DNA of 64,000 nt. It comes from Yamagishiella unicocca (lineage: Eukaryota > Chlorophyta > Chlorophyceae > Chlamydomonadales > Volvocaceae). The stretch's first letter is position 1; each line of letters starts with the position of its first letter. The DNA is taken from NCBI GenBank assembly GCA_003116995.1, contig BDSL01000060.1, forward strand, positions 310,001-374,000, in the 5' to 3' direction. Under the pieces are notes generated by a model. It had not been told where the DNA came from, made no database searches, and saw only the letters and a program-made list of their open reading frames with translations. Shown piece after piece: positions 25,085 to 35,612 of the stretch. The translations under genes and the position numbers were made by a program.

Positions 25085-25735
25085 TTTGTGGTACCTGGCG
25101 GCCGTGAAGTCGGTTGGCTGTGCTGTTGCGTCTTGGCTGCTGCTTTGGGCAGGGTGGCGTCTTTGTGCCTTTCGAGGCTTTCCTGTACGTGCTCCTCGGG
25201 GTTCAGCCCCGGCTGTCGTATGGTGAGGCCCGGCATGCATGAGCCTTTCTTCTTGTCATGCTGGGTTCGCCCGGGCTTGAGGACACTGTAACAGCTCATC
25301 ATCATCAACATGCTGTAACATTTCATCGTCATCTGCCCACATTTTGTACATACGTCCGTAGCGTGAGGCTTAGCTGTCAGCGATAGATCGTCCAGATACG
25401 GACGACCAATTGCGCAATTGCGACCCAAAACTACGAACAACATTGGGTTTGAGGGACCTGCCAAATCCTGCTGATCATTGTTTTCAATATCGAGAAGTTA
25501 CAGTGTCCTCAAGCCCGGGCGAACCCAGGACAAAAGAGGGGCCCATGCGTGCCGGGCCTGCCTCACGCACCACACATAATACGACAGCCGGGGCTGAACA
25601 GGCTGAACTCAGCAGACGCCCCGACAAGCACACGAAAGCCTCGAAAGGCACAAATACGCCACCCTGCCCAAAGCAGCAGCCAAGACGCAACAGCGCAGCC
25701 AACCGATTTGCTTCACGGCCGCCAGCGAGGCAGGC
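25085..25735. mobile_element. Fold-back inverted repeat, likely remnant of a mobile element
   Basis: About 200-230 bp at 25497-25735 is the reverse complement of about 25085-25292. Shared blocks include gttacagtgtcctcaagccc, cgacagccggggctgaac, gaaagcctcgaaaggcacaa and gcccaaagcagcagccaaga. About 200 bp of unrelated loop separates the arms. A third, diverged copy in the orientation of the right arm starts at 25805. No transposase or reverse transcriptase reading frame is visible, so a non-autonomous fold-back or MITE-like element is the best guess. Confidence 0.65.
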
Positions 25736-25804
25736 AGGCCCTGCAGAACGGGTCCCGGAATTGGCAATAGACGTGCATGCTTGTTTCCCGTTCATTTAGA
25801 AACG

Positions 25805-26400
25805 TTAGTGTCCTCAAGCCCGTGCAAACCCAGGACAAGACGATCGAGGGGCCCATTGGGCCTATGCATGTCCGTGGCTTCACCACGTTCACCATAGGAG
25901 AGCATGGCATGCAGGGGCTGAATGAACCCAGCCAGCAGACGACGCCCCCAAGTGCACACGGAAAAAACGGCGGAAAATCTCCGACATCATTGGGCGAGTT
26001 TAACGCACATGTACACACATTACTTGCTTGACGCTCTAGACCCTCGGCGTGGCTGGATACATGGGGGCACCCTCAAGCCTGACATGCAGCCAAAACTTGA
26101 ATCAATTTTTACCTCCATCCCACCTTACCTCCACGCACCGACCCCGCCCACAGCGAGCAATGCCGGCGTTCGGAAAATATTAAGCCCATATTACAACAAA
26201 GCCCACAAAAGCCCAGGACAAGAGGAGACAGCTACCAAAGAACCAGAGCCCAGTCCGAGGCTGGCTCGGACTGGGCCGGCCCCGGAGAGAATCATCACTG
26301 CCCGAGGTGCAGCAAGCAAGGGCGGGCACGGCGGCCAACGCATCCCCCGCTGGTCCACTATGCTAGCGCCCTCAAACCAGACATGACAATACATGAGCAC
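25805..26400. repeat. Diverged extra copies of the fold-back arm sequence
   Basis: 25808-25930 repeats tgtcctcaagcccg, aacccaggacaa and gaggggcccat from the right arm. Shorter echoes (ccctcaagcctgacatg near 26068, ccctcaaaccagacatgac near 26369, gcccaggacaagagga near 26211) extend to about 26.4 kb, so the region looks like decayed copies of one repeat family. Confidence 0.5.
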
Positions 26401-27191
26401 GTACGGTAACACATCCGTCCTATCCGTCCCCTTTCACCGCTGCTTTTGTATGGCAGCATGTGAATGCGTTCCTTCAATTGTCGACATTTCAAGCAATGCA
26501 TGCAGCCCTAAGCTTGGGCCTTGAGCACACGTCTCCCGTAGTAGTACGGATACGTGTGCTGGCGCGTACCGTTTTACAGTCAAACCTTAGTTTGTAGGCC
26601 GCGACCATGGGCGGGCCGGTCAGCCTAATCTTTCAATTACATACCGGTATGTACGTAAGTGGCTGCCCAGAGTGGTTGGTAAGATTATTATCCTTCAGCT
26701 CAAGCGCTGACCTTTCAAGGCTTTGCGTGCACTTAGCTTGGCGCGACAATACAGCTATATGAGGGAATGGTCTGAACGCAAACATAAACGCTTTCCCATT
26801 CTTGAAACTGCTTGCGGCGAAAGTTTTATGACTGCATATTGTTCATCTAAACCGAGAACCTCTCGGGGGGGGTGGGTGGGAAATAATAATAATGGAATGT
26901 GTCTGCCCGTCCCTGCCCGTCCGTCGTTTTTCCTTAAATGGACGACAGGACCATTTGCCGTACGTGGGACGTTACGGTTGCGGCTTTTTGAGTGCCTGCC
27001 ATAAAAGCTTTCACTTGTTGAGGTGTATTGTAATCGTGAAATTCCAGTTGCACCTGATTTGCGGGTATCATAAGAAACGGTGAAGGTGTGATAGCAGCGA
27101 CGACGACCGGCGTGCGTGCTTGCTGGACGAAACTGCGGCGGACCGGGTACCAGCCGCCATATACCATTCTTTCAAAAGGATTAGATAGAGG
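26401..27191. other. Region upstream of the RWP-RK gene, no gene called
   Basis: Should hold the promoter and 5' UTR of the RWP-RK gene. A 199-codon open frame runs antisense at 26934-27533, overlapping the predicted start of that gene. It has no recognised motif and is treated under findings. Confidence 0.4.
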
Positions 27192-30053
27192 ATGTGGTCC
27201 CCCGCTGTCCCATCCGCCGCTATCGCCTGCTGCGCATTTGGCAGTGACAAGGCTGAAGACGGGCTGTGGTCCTCTCGCGCGCCGTCCCCTTGGTATGGGA
27301 AATCGGATCCCAGCCTTGGAAACTTCCGGATAAACAAAAATATCGTCATAGCCCCAGTGGTTCATGGCGGTTCCATGGCTCCACTGCTCGGCGGGCAGCA
27401 GCCGCGGCGGCTGTCGTCCAATTTTGCAACTTCTCTGGCCGTTTCCCGGTCGATCCGAGGAAAAGAGGCAGTAAAGTTTGGAAATGGGACGGCAATGCTT
27501 ATTGGCGCTGGCCAGCAGCTTCGGCTCCAACATCCCGCAGCACCGCTCGTCCTGCCGCCGTCTGCTACCGCTACGGACTACTACTCCTGCTTTGTCGCCG
27601 ACAGGTCGGCCGCAGCTGGTGCAGTTACCCTAACAGCGCACGCTGCTAATAACCAGCAGGAGCAGGACGACTACGGCAGTTTGCAGGTAGCAACAGCGGG
27701 GGCGGCGGCATTGCTGCATCCCAATTCCTTGTTATTGGGAGCTGCGCAGGAGCCCGTCGCAGCTACCGCCGCAGCCGCCTTCGCCAGCCGCCTCATTCTC
27801 AGCAATAGCGATGGTGACTACCGACGACTGCCAGCTGAGCACAGCAGCAGCGGGCAGCAGCTGCTGGAGCAACACCAGTTACTGAAGAACCATCATCACC
27901 ATCATCATCAGCATCATCATCATCAGCAGCAGCAAATGTGTGCCACCGAATACGCAGGGCTACTCACGGCGACGATAGATGGCCCTTCCAGCGCATCGTC
28001 AGCGGCGGCTTGGAACAACTTTCAAAATAAGCAAGCTGCTGCAGGCCTGCGCCTAACCCAGCAGCAGCAGGCTGATGCTCCTGCCGCTGCTGCCTCCAGC
28101 TTCGTGCTGGCACCGCAGCGCACTGCCTCCACGGCAGCCTCAGCAGCAGCTGGTGGCCTTGCAGCGGCAGCATGCACCCTGTGGGGTGGCGGCGAGCAGC
28201 GGCAGCAACAGCAACAGCAGCAGTGGGCGTGCATCGATGACCACCGGGACATGGATGGGTCCGTCCAGCAGAAGCTCATGGCAGAAATCGAGGCAGCGCC
28301 GTGGCCGGTTTCAAAGCCATTGCCGTCGTCGCAGCCGCAGCAGAGCCTGGTGCGTCAAGGCAGTGACGTTGTTGTCGGCGGGCCGCTACATATGCTGGCG
28401 GCGGGGGGCCAGCAGCAGCTTCCGACCCTACCTGCCGCCCGTGCTTGCCTTCCGTGTTTGGTTTCTAAAGCAGACGGTGTGTTCGGATCCTCTGCCGAAG
28501 CGAGGTTGATGACCACGAACGAGCAGCAGCAGCCAACAGCTGTTGCCATGACGCAGGCGTGGCCGAGGCCCTTGCAGCAACTGCAGCTGTTTCCGACAAC
28601 AGCCGCTGTGCAGCAGCTGCAGCAGGCATCATCATCATCGTCACCTCGGCAGCAGCAGCTGCCGTCCATGCTGCTGCCAGGTATTGGCGCGGCGGCGACG
28701 AGTTCGCCGCAGCTGGATTATTATCGCTATCGGCCGGTTCAGCAGCAGCTGCAGCTTTGGCCCGCTGCCGCCGCTGAAAACTCAGCACAGCAGCTACCGG
28801 CGGCTTCTTCAGCCGCAGCAGCGAGCCGCACCAGCTTCGGCACCTCATCACTATCAGCAGCAGCGGCTTCAGATTTGGGTTTCGGAAGCTGGAAGCTGGA
28901 TGGGCACCCCGTCAGGCCGGTGTCGATGCAACAGCAGCAGCAGACGGGCTTCGCACGCTTGCAGCAGCAGCTGCTGCTGGGTGAGGATCATGCGATGGAC
29001 GGCGGGATGCTGGATGCTGCTGCGGCGGCGGCTGCGGCTACTACTGCTGCGGTTGCTGCGGCGACTGCGGCTGTTACTGCAGTAGCTGCTGCCGCTGGCA
29101 TGTCGTCGCCAAATGGGGCCTCGACGTGGTCGTCGTCGCCGGCACACCGCGGCCAGGAGAAGCAGAAGCAACGTGTCGTGGCGGCCTTCCCAGCAGGAGC
29201 AGTGGTGGATACAGAGCTACTCATCGCTCCTGTCCTCCCCACTGTTGCCGGTGACGACACTGAGGTCCAGGGAGGGGGCGAGGAGAAAGCATTTTCCGCC
29301 GGTGGGAAACCTGTTGGTGGGTCGTCGCAGAGCAGCAGCAGCGGAAGGGCTGCTGCCGCCACAGCTAGAGGCGGTCGCGATAGGCGTCGTGGTGGCAGTA
29401 AAAGGGCAAACGCTGTCCACCTGAGGGCCCTTCGCCTGGCATTCGAGCTGCCTGTTGCTGAGGCCGCTAAGACCCTGGGCATCAGCGGCACGAACCTGAA
29501 GCGCAGGTGCCGTGAGTTAGGAATTCGCCGCTGGCCGCAGCGGAAGCTCGCCTGTCTGCAACGCATTTTGGAGGCGGCGCATGCGGACTCGTACGTCTCA
29601 GACGAGCAACGCGGGGTAGGTGGCTCTCTACGTGTGCACGTACCAGCACGTGCATGTGCATTTAGCTGGCTTAGCACGCAAGTAGCACAGAACCTGTCAA
29701 GCAATGCGTTCATCACTCATCATGCATGCACGTACGCACCGCCGCCTGCTGCCTTCTGTCTGTATATACATCTCGCTTCGTCTTGCTTGTCTCTTTCACC
29801 TTACTTCATCCGTGCGTCCTCTCGCCCGCCCGCCGCCTGCGTGCTTGCCTCGGCTGCCGCCGCCGCCACGCAGATAATTCGGGAGAGTGTGGCCCTAAAC
29901 CGCAAGATGATCCTGGCAAACCCGGACGCGCCGCTTCTGCCCGCCTTCAAAACCCTGAGGCGGGCGCAGAACATGCTGTCCCACGATGCCGCTGCCAGCA
30001 GCGGTGAACTGTCTAAGCTGACATCCCTTCTCGCGGTTTCCCTCGTCAAGTAA
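27192..30053 (+). CDS. RWP-RK domain transcription factor
   Basis: Two exons, 27192-29615 and 29874-30053, give 867 residues. ATG 27192 is the first Met after an in-frame stop; 27375 or 27495 are alternative starts. The first 730 residues are disordered and rich in Gln, Ala, Ser and His, with a His/Gln tract near 27890-27930 and poly-Ala near 29020-29090. The RWP-RK domain follows at about 737-790: LRLAFELPVAEAAKTLGIS, NLKRRCRELGI and the signature RRWPQRKL. The tail after the intron (NRKMILANPDAPLLPAFKTL) is helical and Leu-rich. The intron 29616-29873 is 258 nt, a multiple of three, without an in-frame stop. RWP-RK proteins in green algae include nitrogen-response and mating-type or gamete regulators. 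Which group this belongs to cannot be told without a tree. Confidence 0.88.
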   Translation: MWSPAVPSAAIACCAFGSDKAEDGLWSSRAPSPWYGKSDPSLGNFRINKNIVIAPVVHGGSMAPLLGGQQPRRLSSNFATSLAVSRSIRGKEAVKFGNGTAMLIGAGQQLRLQHPAAPLVLPPSATATDYYSCFVADRSAAAGAVTLTAHAANNQQEQDDYGSLQVATAGAAALLHPNSLLLGAAQEPVAATAAAAFASRLILSNSDGDYRRLPAEHSSSGQQLLEQHQLLKNHHHHHHQHHHHQQQQMCATEYAGLLTATIDGPSSASSAAAWNNFQNKQAAAGLRLTQQQQADAPAAAASSFVLAPQRTASTAASAAAGGLAAAACTLWGGGEQRQQQQQQQWACIDDHRDMDGSVQQKLMAEIEAAPWPVSKPLPSSQPQQSLVRQGSDVVVGGPLHMLAAGGQQQLPTLPAARACLPCLVSKADGVFGSSAEARLMTTNEQQQPTAVAMTQAWPRPLQQLQLFPTTAAVQQLQQASSSSSPRQQQLPSMLLPGIGAAATSSPQLDYYRYRPVQQQLQLWPAAAAENSAQQLPAASSAAAASRTSFGTSSLSAAAASDLGFGSWKLDGHPVRPVSMQQQQQTGFARLQQQLLLGEDHAMDGGMLDAAAAAAAATTAAVAAATAAVTAVAAAAGMSSPNGASTWSSSPAHRGQEKQKQRVVAAFPAGAVVDTELLIAPVLPTVAGDDTEVQGGGEEKAFSAGGKPVGGSSQSSSSGRAAAATARGGRDRRRGGSKRANAVHLRALRLAFELPVAEAAKTLGISGTNLKRRCRELGIRRWPQRKLACLQRILEAAHADSYVSDEQRGVGGSLRVHVPARACAFSWLSTQVAQNLSSNAFITHHACTYAPPPAAFCLYIHLASSCLSLSPYFIRASSRPPAACVLASAAAAATQIIRESVALNRKMILANPDAPLLPAFKTLRRAQNMLSHDAAASSGELSKLTSLLAVSLVK

Positions 30054-33000
30054 GGCCGATAGCGTGTGTTCGCACACACACGCACTCTTTTGGTGCAGGC
30101 TTATTACGTACTTGATGAGCTACGCAAGATGTACGTATAATATGATATGCATGCCCATCCAGCAGCCAAGATAGATCGACGATCGGTGTCCAATCGCTCG
30201 TTACGTTACGTAGTTACGTATGTAGCTACGCATACCCTGCCTAGCTACCTGCTGCTGCCCCCAGGCTGCTATGCTGCTGGCTTCGTTACTTGCTTCCTTG
30301 CATGCTAGCTATGCGTCGATCGCACGCAGTTAGCTAGGATGACCTAATAAGCATATTAGGAGATAGAGTGCATGGATCCAACGGAGGATTATTGGCGCAA
30401 GCAAGATGATGTATGCATGATGGTTGCCTGTGTGCACGGAATAGTACCAGGCGGGCGCGCGCGCGAAGCGTTTCGCTCGTTCCCACCAAGTGCGTGCACG
30501 CATGTGATGACGATGTGCCACGATGTGCGTGGTACGTACGTACACATATACGTACGTATGTATTCAGAGCGAGGATGGACCGGCATGGCCGGCTTGCTTG
30601 CATTGCTTCGATGATTATTCCTGGCTCAGAACTTAGCACTTGCTTGTTATAAACTAAAAGCGTAGCATGCAGTAACCTTCCTATACATCGATCTGCGTGG
30701 TAGGAAGCAAGCGCTAGGTTAGGTAGGGGGCGTGCGCGCGCGGGGGCGAGCGCGCGGCAGCGGCGCGCGGCGGCGGCGGGCTAAACTGTCCCGGGCGGCG
30801 ACGGCGGGAATTTTTTCTTGCGCCTAGCCAGCCAAAATGAATCACATTAGGTGGGTGCGGGATTTGTGGTGCGGCTTTGGTATTGACGACTTAAAGCCTA
30901 GTCTCCCGGCAATGATGATGCATATGTGTATGCGTGTCGCCCTGCCTAAGTACGTACGCTGTCGATGATGCATGATGATGACGGAGTGCCTAGCGCTACG
31001 TATATACGTACGTATGTAGGGTGCGTGCGTGGCGTCATTTAAGATACAAGGTGGACATCGGCCCGCCCAGAGTTGATAACAATGATAATAATGATCAAGT
31101 GATGATGCTGTGGCGCGCGCTCGTACATGTGTGCGCGCACACGTATATACAAGTAGTTCCGGATGGAGAAGTGAGGTAAATAAATCCGATAGTAATATTT
31201 TGCCACGTAGAGATTTGCTTGCTTGTTTGCGTGCTACCCGCCGTCCACTGAGGTGTGTGGATGTTTTCAGTTTATCTACTGGGATGCAGAGGAGCCATGC
31301 ACTTCATTGGTACAAGTTGATGATCGTACGTACACGTTAAAAGGTTTCGCACTTACTTCGTGCCCATCGTGCACGCACTTACTTGCGGTTGTCGCTGCTC
31401 GATGAATAGCTGTCGTGGTAGTAGCGACACTATTTAGAGGTATTAAAGCAGGCATCGACCGATCGAACACGTGAGTTTACTTGCGACCGCGATCGATGAT
31501 AACGACATGCCCGCCGCGCGCCGCCCATGGGCACGTTCTGGCCACCCATGTACCTTGCTTCTTTTTTTCTTGCCCCCGGGCGGATGGGCGTGTCCTGCTC
31601 GACCGCTCGGAGGGAGCTTGTGTTTACTTGGACGAAAGGCGGCGCGCGCAGCAGTTGTGTTCTGGTTTGTACGTTGTATGTGACATGGCGGCGCTCCACT
31701 ACTACTGCTGGTTTCCGGTTGAGGGTCTGCTAGCTGTGTTGGTGGTCGGTTCCTGATAGGGGCACTAGCTACAGCGCAAATTCCCTCTGCAGAGCTGCTG
31801 CTGGCTGCCGCTTTTTTCCTCGACCTCTGTCTGTTTACTGCTGGTGTCTGGTGATTTACGGTCGGATGGTGCGATGCGGCTGGGCTTCTGCCTCTTTCGT
31901 CTCCTTCGTTCAGCAGTGTCCGGCGGCGCATCGGCCGATCGATGGTTCTACCTGCCTTATGGTCTGGGGCCCACGCACCGTAACAAGTACTACTTCGTTA
32001 CTAATTCGTTAGTCATCGTTAATCATTGTACTTACTAGCTGCGTGCCTTCTTGCGTCATGTCGTAGCTGCTCCTTGGGCATGCAGGCTGCTGATGTATAC
32101 CCTTGTATACCAGTCCAAGTCCAAGCTTGGGTGGTAGTGGGAACTACAGGCCGGTAGAGTACCAGGTCCAAGCCGCCGAGCGAACGCAATAATCCAAACG
32201 CGCTCCGTAGAAAATGCGCTTCGTGTTCTAAGCATCCCACAGGGCCCCCTTCTCGGTTCATTCAGATTTTTGTAGCGGTTACAGTGCGTTCCAGACCAAG
32301 AGGTAGAACCAGATATGCTTGGTTGTGAGCAGAGAATACTCCAGTCAACTCCAGAATCGGACATGTTGAGCACGCTGTGAGCACGTTCAAAATCTGACTT
32401 AAAATCCCATGGGGAAAGGGCGCCATACAGATGAACTCTGCTTAACTCCATTTCGGCCGGATGGATTTTACTCGGTTCGCGTTTGGTAGGGTCGTGAATC
32501 CGCATACAAGCGGGCAGCTGCAACTCCGCAGCAACGGAACCCACCATGTGTTTCACAGGGTGCGGACTCACCCACCCACCTCTGCAACAACTTCCGGGGA
32601 CCAGACTAGGTACGGTAATCGTTACAGTCTAGGGATGATACGCCGGCCGTCGACAGGTTCGAACGCCTGTTCACAAACGTACCTAACGCGTCCCAAACCT
32701 TACTCGCGAAATGAGGGCCACGACCCGACACGACAGACTTGGGCACGCCGTTGAATTGTACGACGCTCGCAGATATGCATGTACAGAGCTAGCATGCAAA
32801 CGGAGCGCGCATAGGGCAGGCTCGGCGGCGGCATAGGAGCCGTGAGAACACTGTCCGCGGAGCGTAGTGGATGCGAGCCCGTGGCTGGGTGCCGCGCGCA
32901 GACAAACAAAGCATCAAAGCGTGCGGCAGTCTTACTTGGCAATGGCGCCCCATGCGGCCAAGGAGCGGTGCTTACTACTCAGGTAGGCTCCGTCGCGTCA

Positions 33001-35612
33001 GCGGCACGGGTCTACATGAGGGAGCAGCCAACACGCTCGGATTGGCAGGCTGTGGAGGAGGGCCCCCAGCTGCACGGCCAGACTGGTACGATAAGCAAGC
33101 AGTCCGGTTGGTTCTCCCAAAACGTATCTTAAGCAGCACTCAGCCGATTCGGTCGAGTGGCGGGTTGGCCTACGATAATGGGGCAAGCCTGCCCGTCGGT
33201 GGAGTTGGACGTAGCGGCAATGGGGCCCAAGGCTATCTGTCAGCGACATGACTGTTGGCGGCACCACGATGGTGGGGTTTCGAGGAAGACCCGCCCCCAC
33301 GATGGCGGGGTGGGCCGCAGGGGATTGTTGGCGAGAAGACCCGGTTACATGACATAGGACGGGGTGGAGGGGGCCGCTGTCCCTCTGAAAGCGAAACTAG
33401 GCAGCGCGACACATTAATAACCGCCTTCAGCACCTGGCCCCGCCCGGCTTACGTCGTGCTAGAAAGTGGGCGGTCGAGGCAGGTCGGGAAAGCGCAGTGA
33501 CCACGACCCCTCACCCTCCTCCCCAGATCAGAAAGCATTGTGATGTGGTCGGGTAAAAGCGGATTAGATGCGGCGAACCGACACACCGCAGCAGGGGTCA
33601 CTGGAGGCATGCTATTAAAGAAATTTACTAACCACATGGGAGGTCAGAGCGCCTCTCGCCATATCGTCATGCAGCGCCCGCGCCTCTGCCGCGAGTTGTC
33701 CTGCCCCCACCCACCCCTGCTCGAACCCCGCAACTCATCAGCAGCAGCCACCACACCCGGTATCCTGGCTACCACAGCCCTACTTGAGCAGCGCACCCAC
33801 AAGTACATTGTGCCGGCTTCCCAGTCCCAGCCGCCTGTATCGGATCACCCAGGCAAACCAGTCCCAGCCGCCTATATCGGATCACCCAGGCAAAATACAA
33901 CCGTACCACCGCACTGTGGCAACAGAACCCCGGATCACATTGCCGTTTTGGTGCTGACACCACTCTCAACCAGTCCGAGTGGCCCGACCCGGTCTCAGCT
34001 GGCCCGACCCGGCCCCTTCCCAGCCTCATTCCTCCCACCCCCACTTCCCCCCGACTTAAATTCCGCGCGTCGTGTTCGACAGCTGAGATGTATACCAGCT
34101 GGTGCAGCGGTACACCGCCGCCACCAGGATGCCCATTCACCAGGTGAGCCGGAAGCAGGACACCAGCGGCGGCACCACCAGCGCCCACATGAGCAGGACG
34201 GTGGACGAACTGCCGTACAACTTCATGTTTTGTGGCGGGTGTTGTAGGTCAGCGAGGTCACATGGCCTGGGGAGCAAGGAGGCCGACAAAGAACAGGCGG
34301 TCGATCCGAGGAGGACTGGGAGGTTGGGGGTTTGGCATAAATGTTTATTTCTAAAAACGCCACACGACATGGGTATGATAGTTGGCGCATGGTCTTCCAA
34401 CACATAGTTGGAGCACTTGGATAGACTACCGAGAAACCTGTGGAAGCGGCCCGTCATAAAAGGAAAGGAATCAAAGGAATGTGTGGTAACCAGGCCGGGG
34501 GAGGGGGGCGACAGAGGGCAGGAGGCCGAGCCGCCGAGAAGGACTGGCTTGGAGGTTGGGGATTACAAACAAGAACCGGTTGCTCGACGAGTGTTGGACC
34601 CAGCCAGCTGTACACGCAGTACCCCCCCTGCGTCCATGCAGTGCACCCTCCCTACCTTTTACCCCCCTTCATGGTTCGGCAGTAGTGTCATGGAGATCTG
34701 TGTCGCACGGACCGCACACTGTCACCCATTTCGATGCTTCACAGAACACGCACTACCCATTCCTCCATTCCACTCTGCCCTTACCGCTCTCACCCCGTTC
34801 TTTACCCAACTGTTCCCATAATTGCAACCACAAGTTTCGAGTCTCCAAGAACCCGTAATGCCGTATTGTCCGCCGCCATACACTGCAGGACATATCAGGC
34901 AGACCGACCGTCAGCTCCCTCTCTTTCATCGTACCACCTCTTGACGCTTCGTTGCTTTCACCGCTGTACCTCCGTTTCGCTGCCTCACTCGCATCCGAAC
35001 ACCTCCCACCGCTCCCCTTCCCATATGCCTTGCTTGCGATGACGGCCCCGTCGTCGGTAACCGCTTTCCGCTCTGGTCAGGTGGCTGGGTTACCCCGGCG
35101 CGGGCTGGAGTTAGGTTTTGTCCTTCTCGACACCCTTGTTTGCGGCTATGAGCTTGTGGAAAGGTTGCAGCTCGTGTCATCACCGTGGTGTCTCAATACG
35201 ATAGTAAGGCGGCGTGGTTCATGCCATATGACGGAAACAGACGCTCATTGTTGACGCCTGGTAACGTATGTCATCTCCACGGTAACGGTGTATATCCGAC
35301 CTGGGACGGAGCCGGGCGTCACCGTATCCCGCCTCTCCTCACCAGGTCCCAATCCGCCAAACCGGCCCTCCGTTTTGCGCTTCACACGCTACCGCACATT
35401 AGTTTGTTCCTCTTTCTTTAACAGGTCGCCGACGAGCCACCTCCACAAGTTTCTAGACAATCAATCCGAGTGCGCCAACATGCGCTTACTTGTAACCAGG
35501 CGTCCGAAGTCTATGCGCCAACTATACTGCTCACGTCGTTTGAACAGGTATTTTTTCCAACCTGCGTCCTGCGTCCACGCTCCTTGCCCACCTGTCAGCG
35601 AACGGCAGGCTG
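30054..35612. other. Long intergenic stretch, no recognised gene
   Basis: Contains the 3' UTRs of the RWP-RK and TPR genes. 30.1-31.1 kb is rich in TACGTA-type palindromes (30527-30560, 31000-31018, 30200-30232) and a CpG-rich patch at 30730-30790. Minus-strand ORFs at 31443-31931 and 32056-32571 (171 codons) have no family signature. One candidate membrane-spanning exon is noted separately at 34141-34226. Confidence 0.4.
34141..34226 (-). CDS. Possible exon encoding a membrane-spanning segment, unassigned
   Basis: An ATG-led open stretch reads MKLYGSSSTVLLMWALVVPP then LVSCFRLTW, with a donor-like GTGAATG straight after. It is GC-rich like real exons and would form a signal anchor or transmembrane helix. 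No continuing exon could be linked with confidence, so this may be chance. Confidence 0.22.

Noticed and set aside
32640..32680. Possible tRNA gene (ggttcgaacgcc resembles a T-loop)
   Set aside because: No matching acceptor stem, D-arm or anticodon arm could be folded around it.
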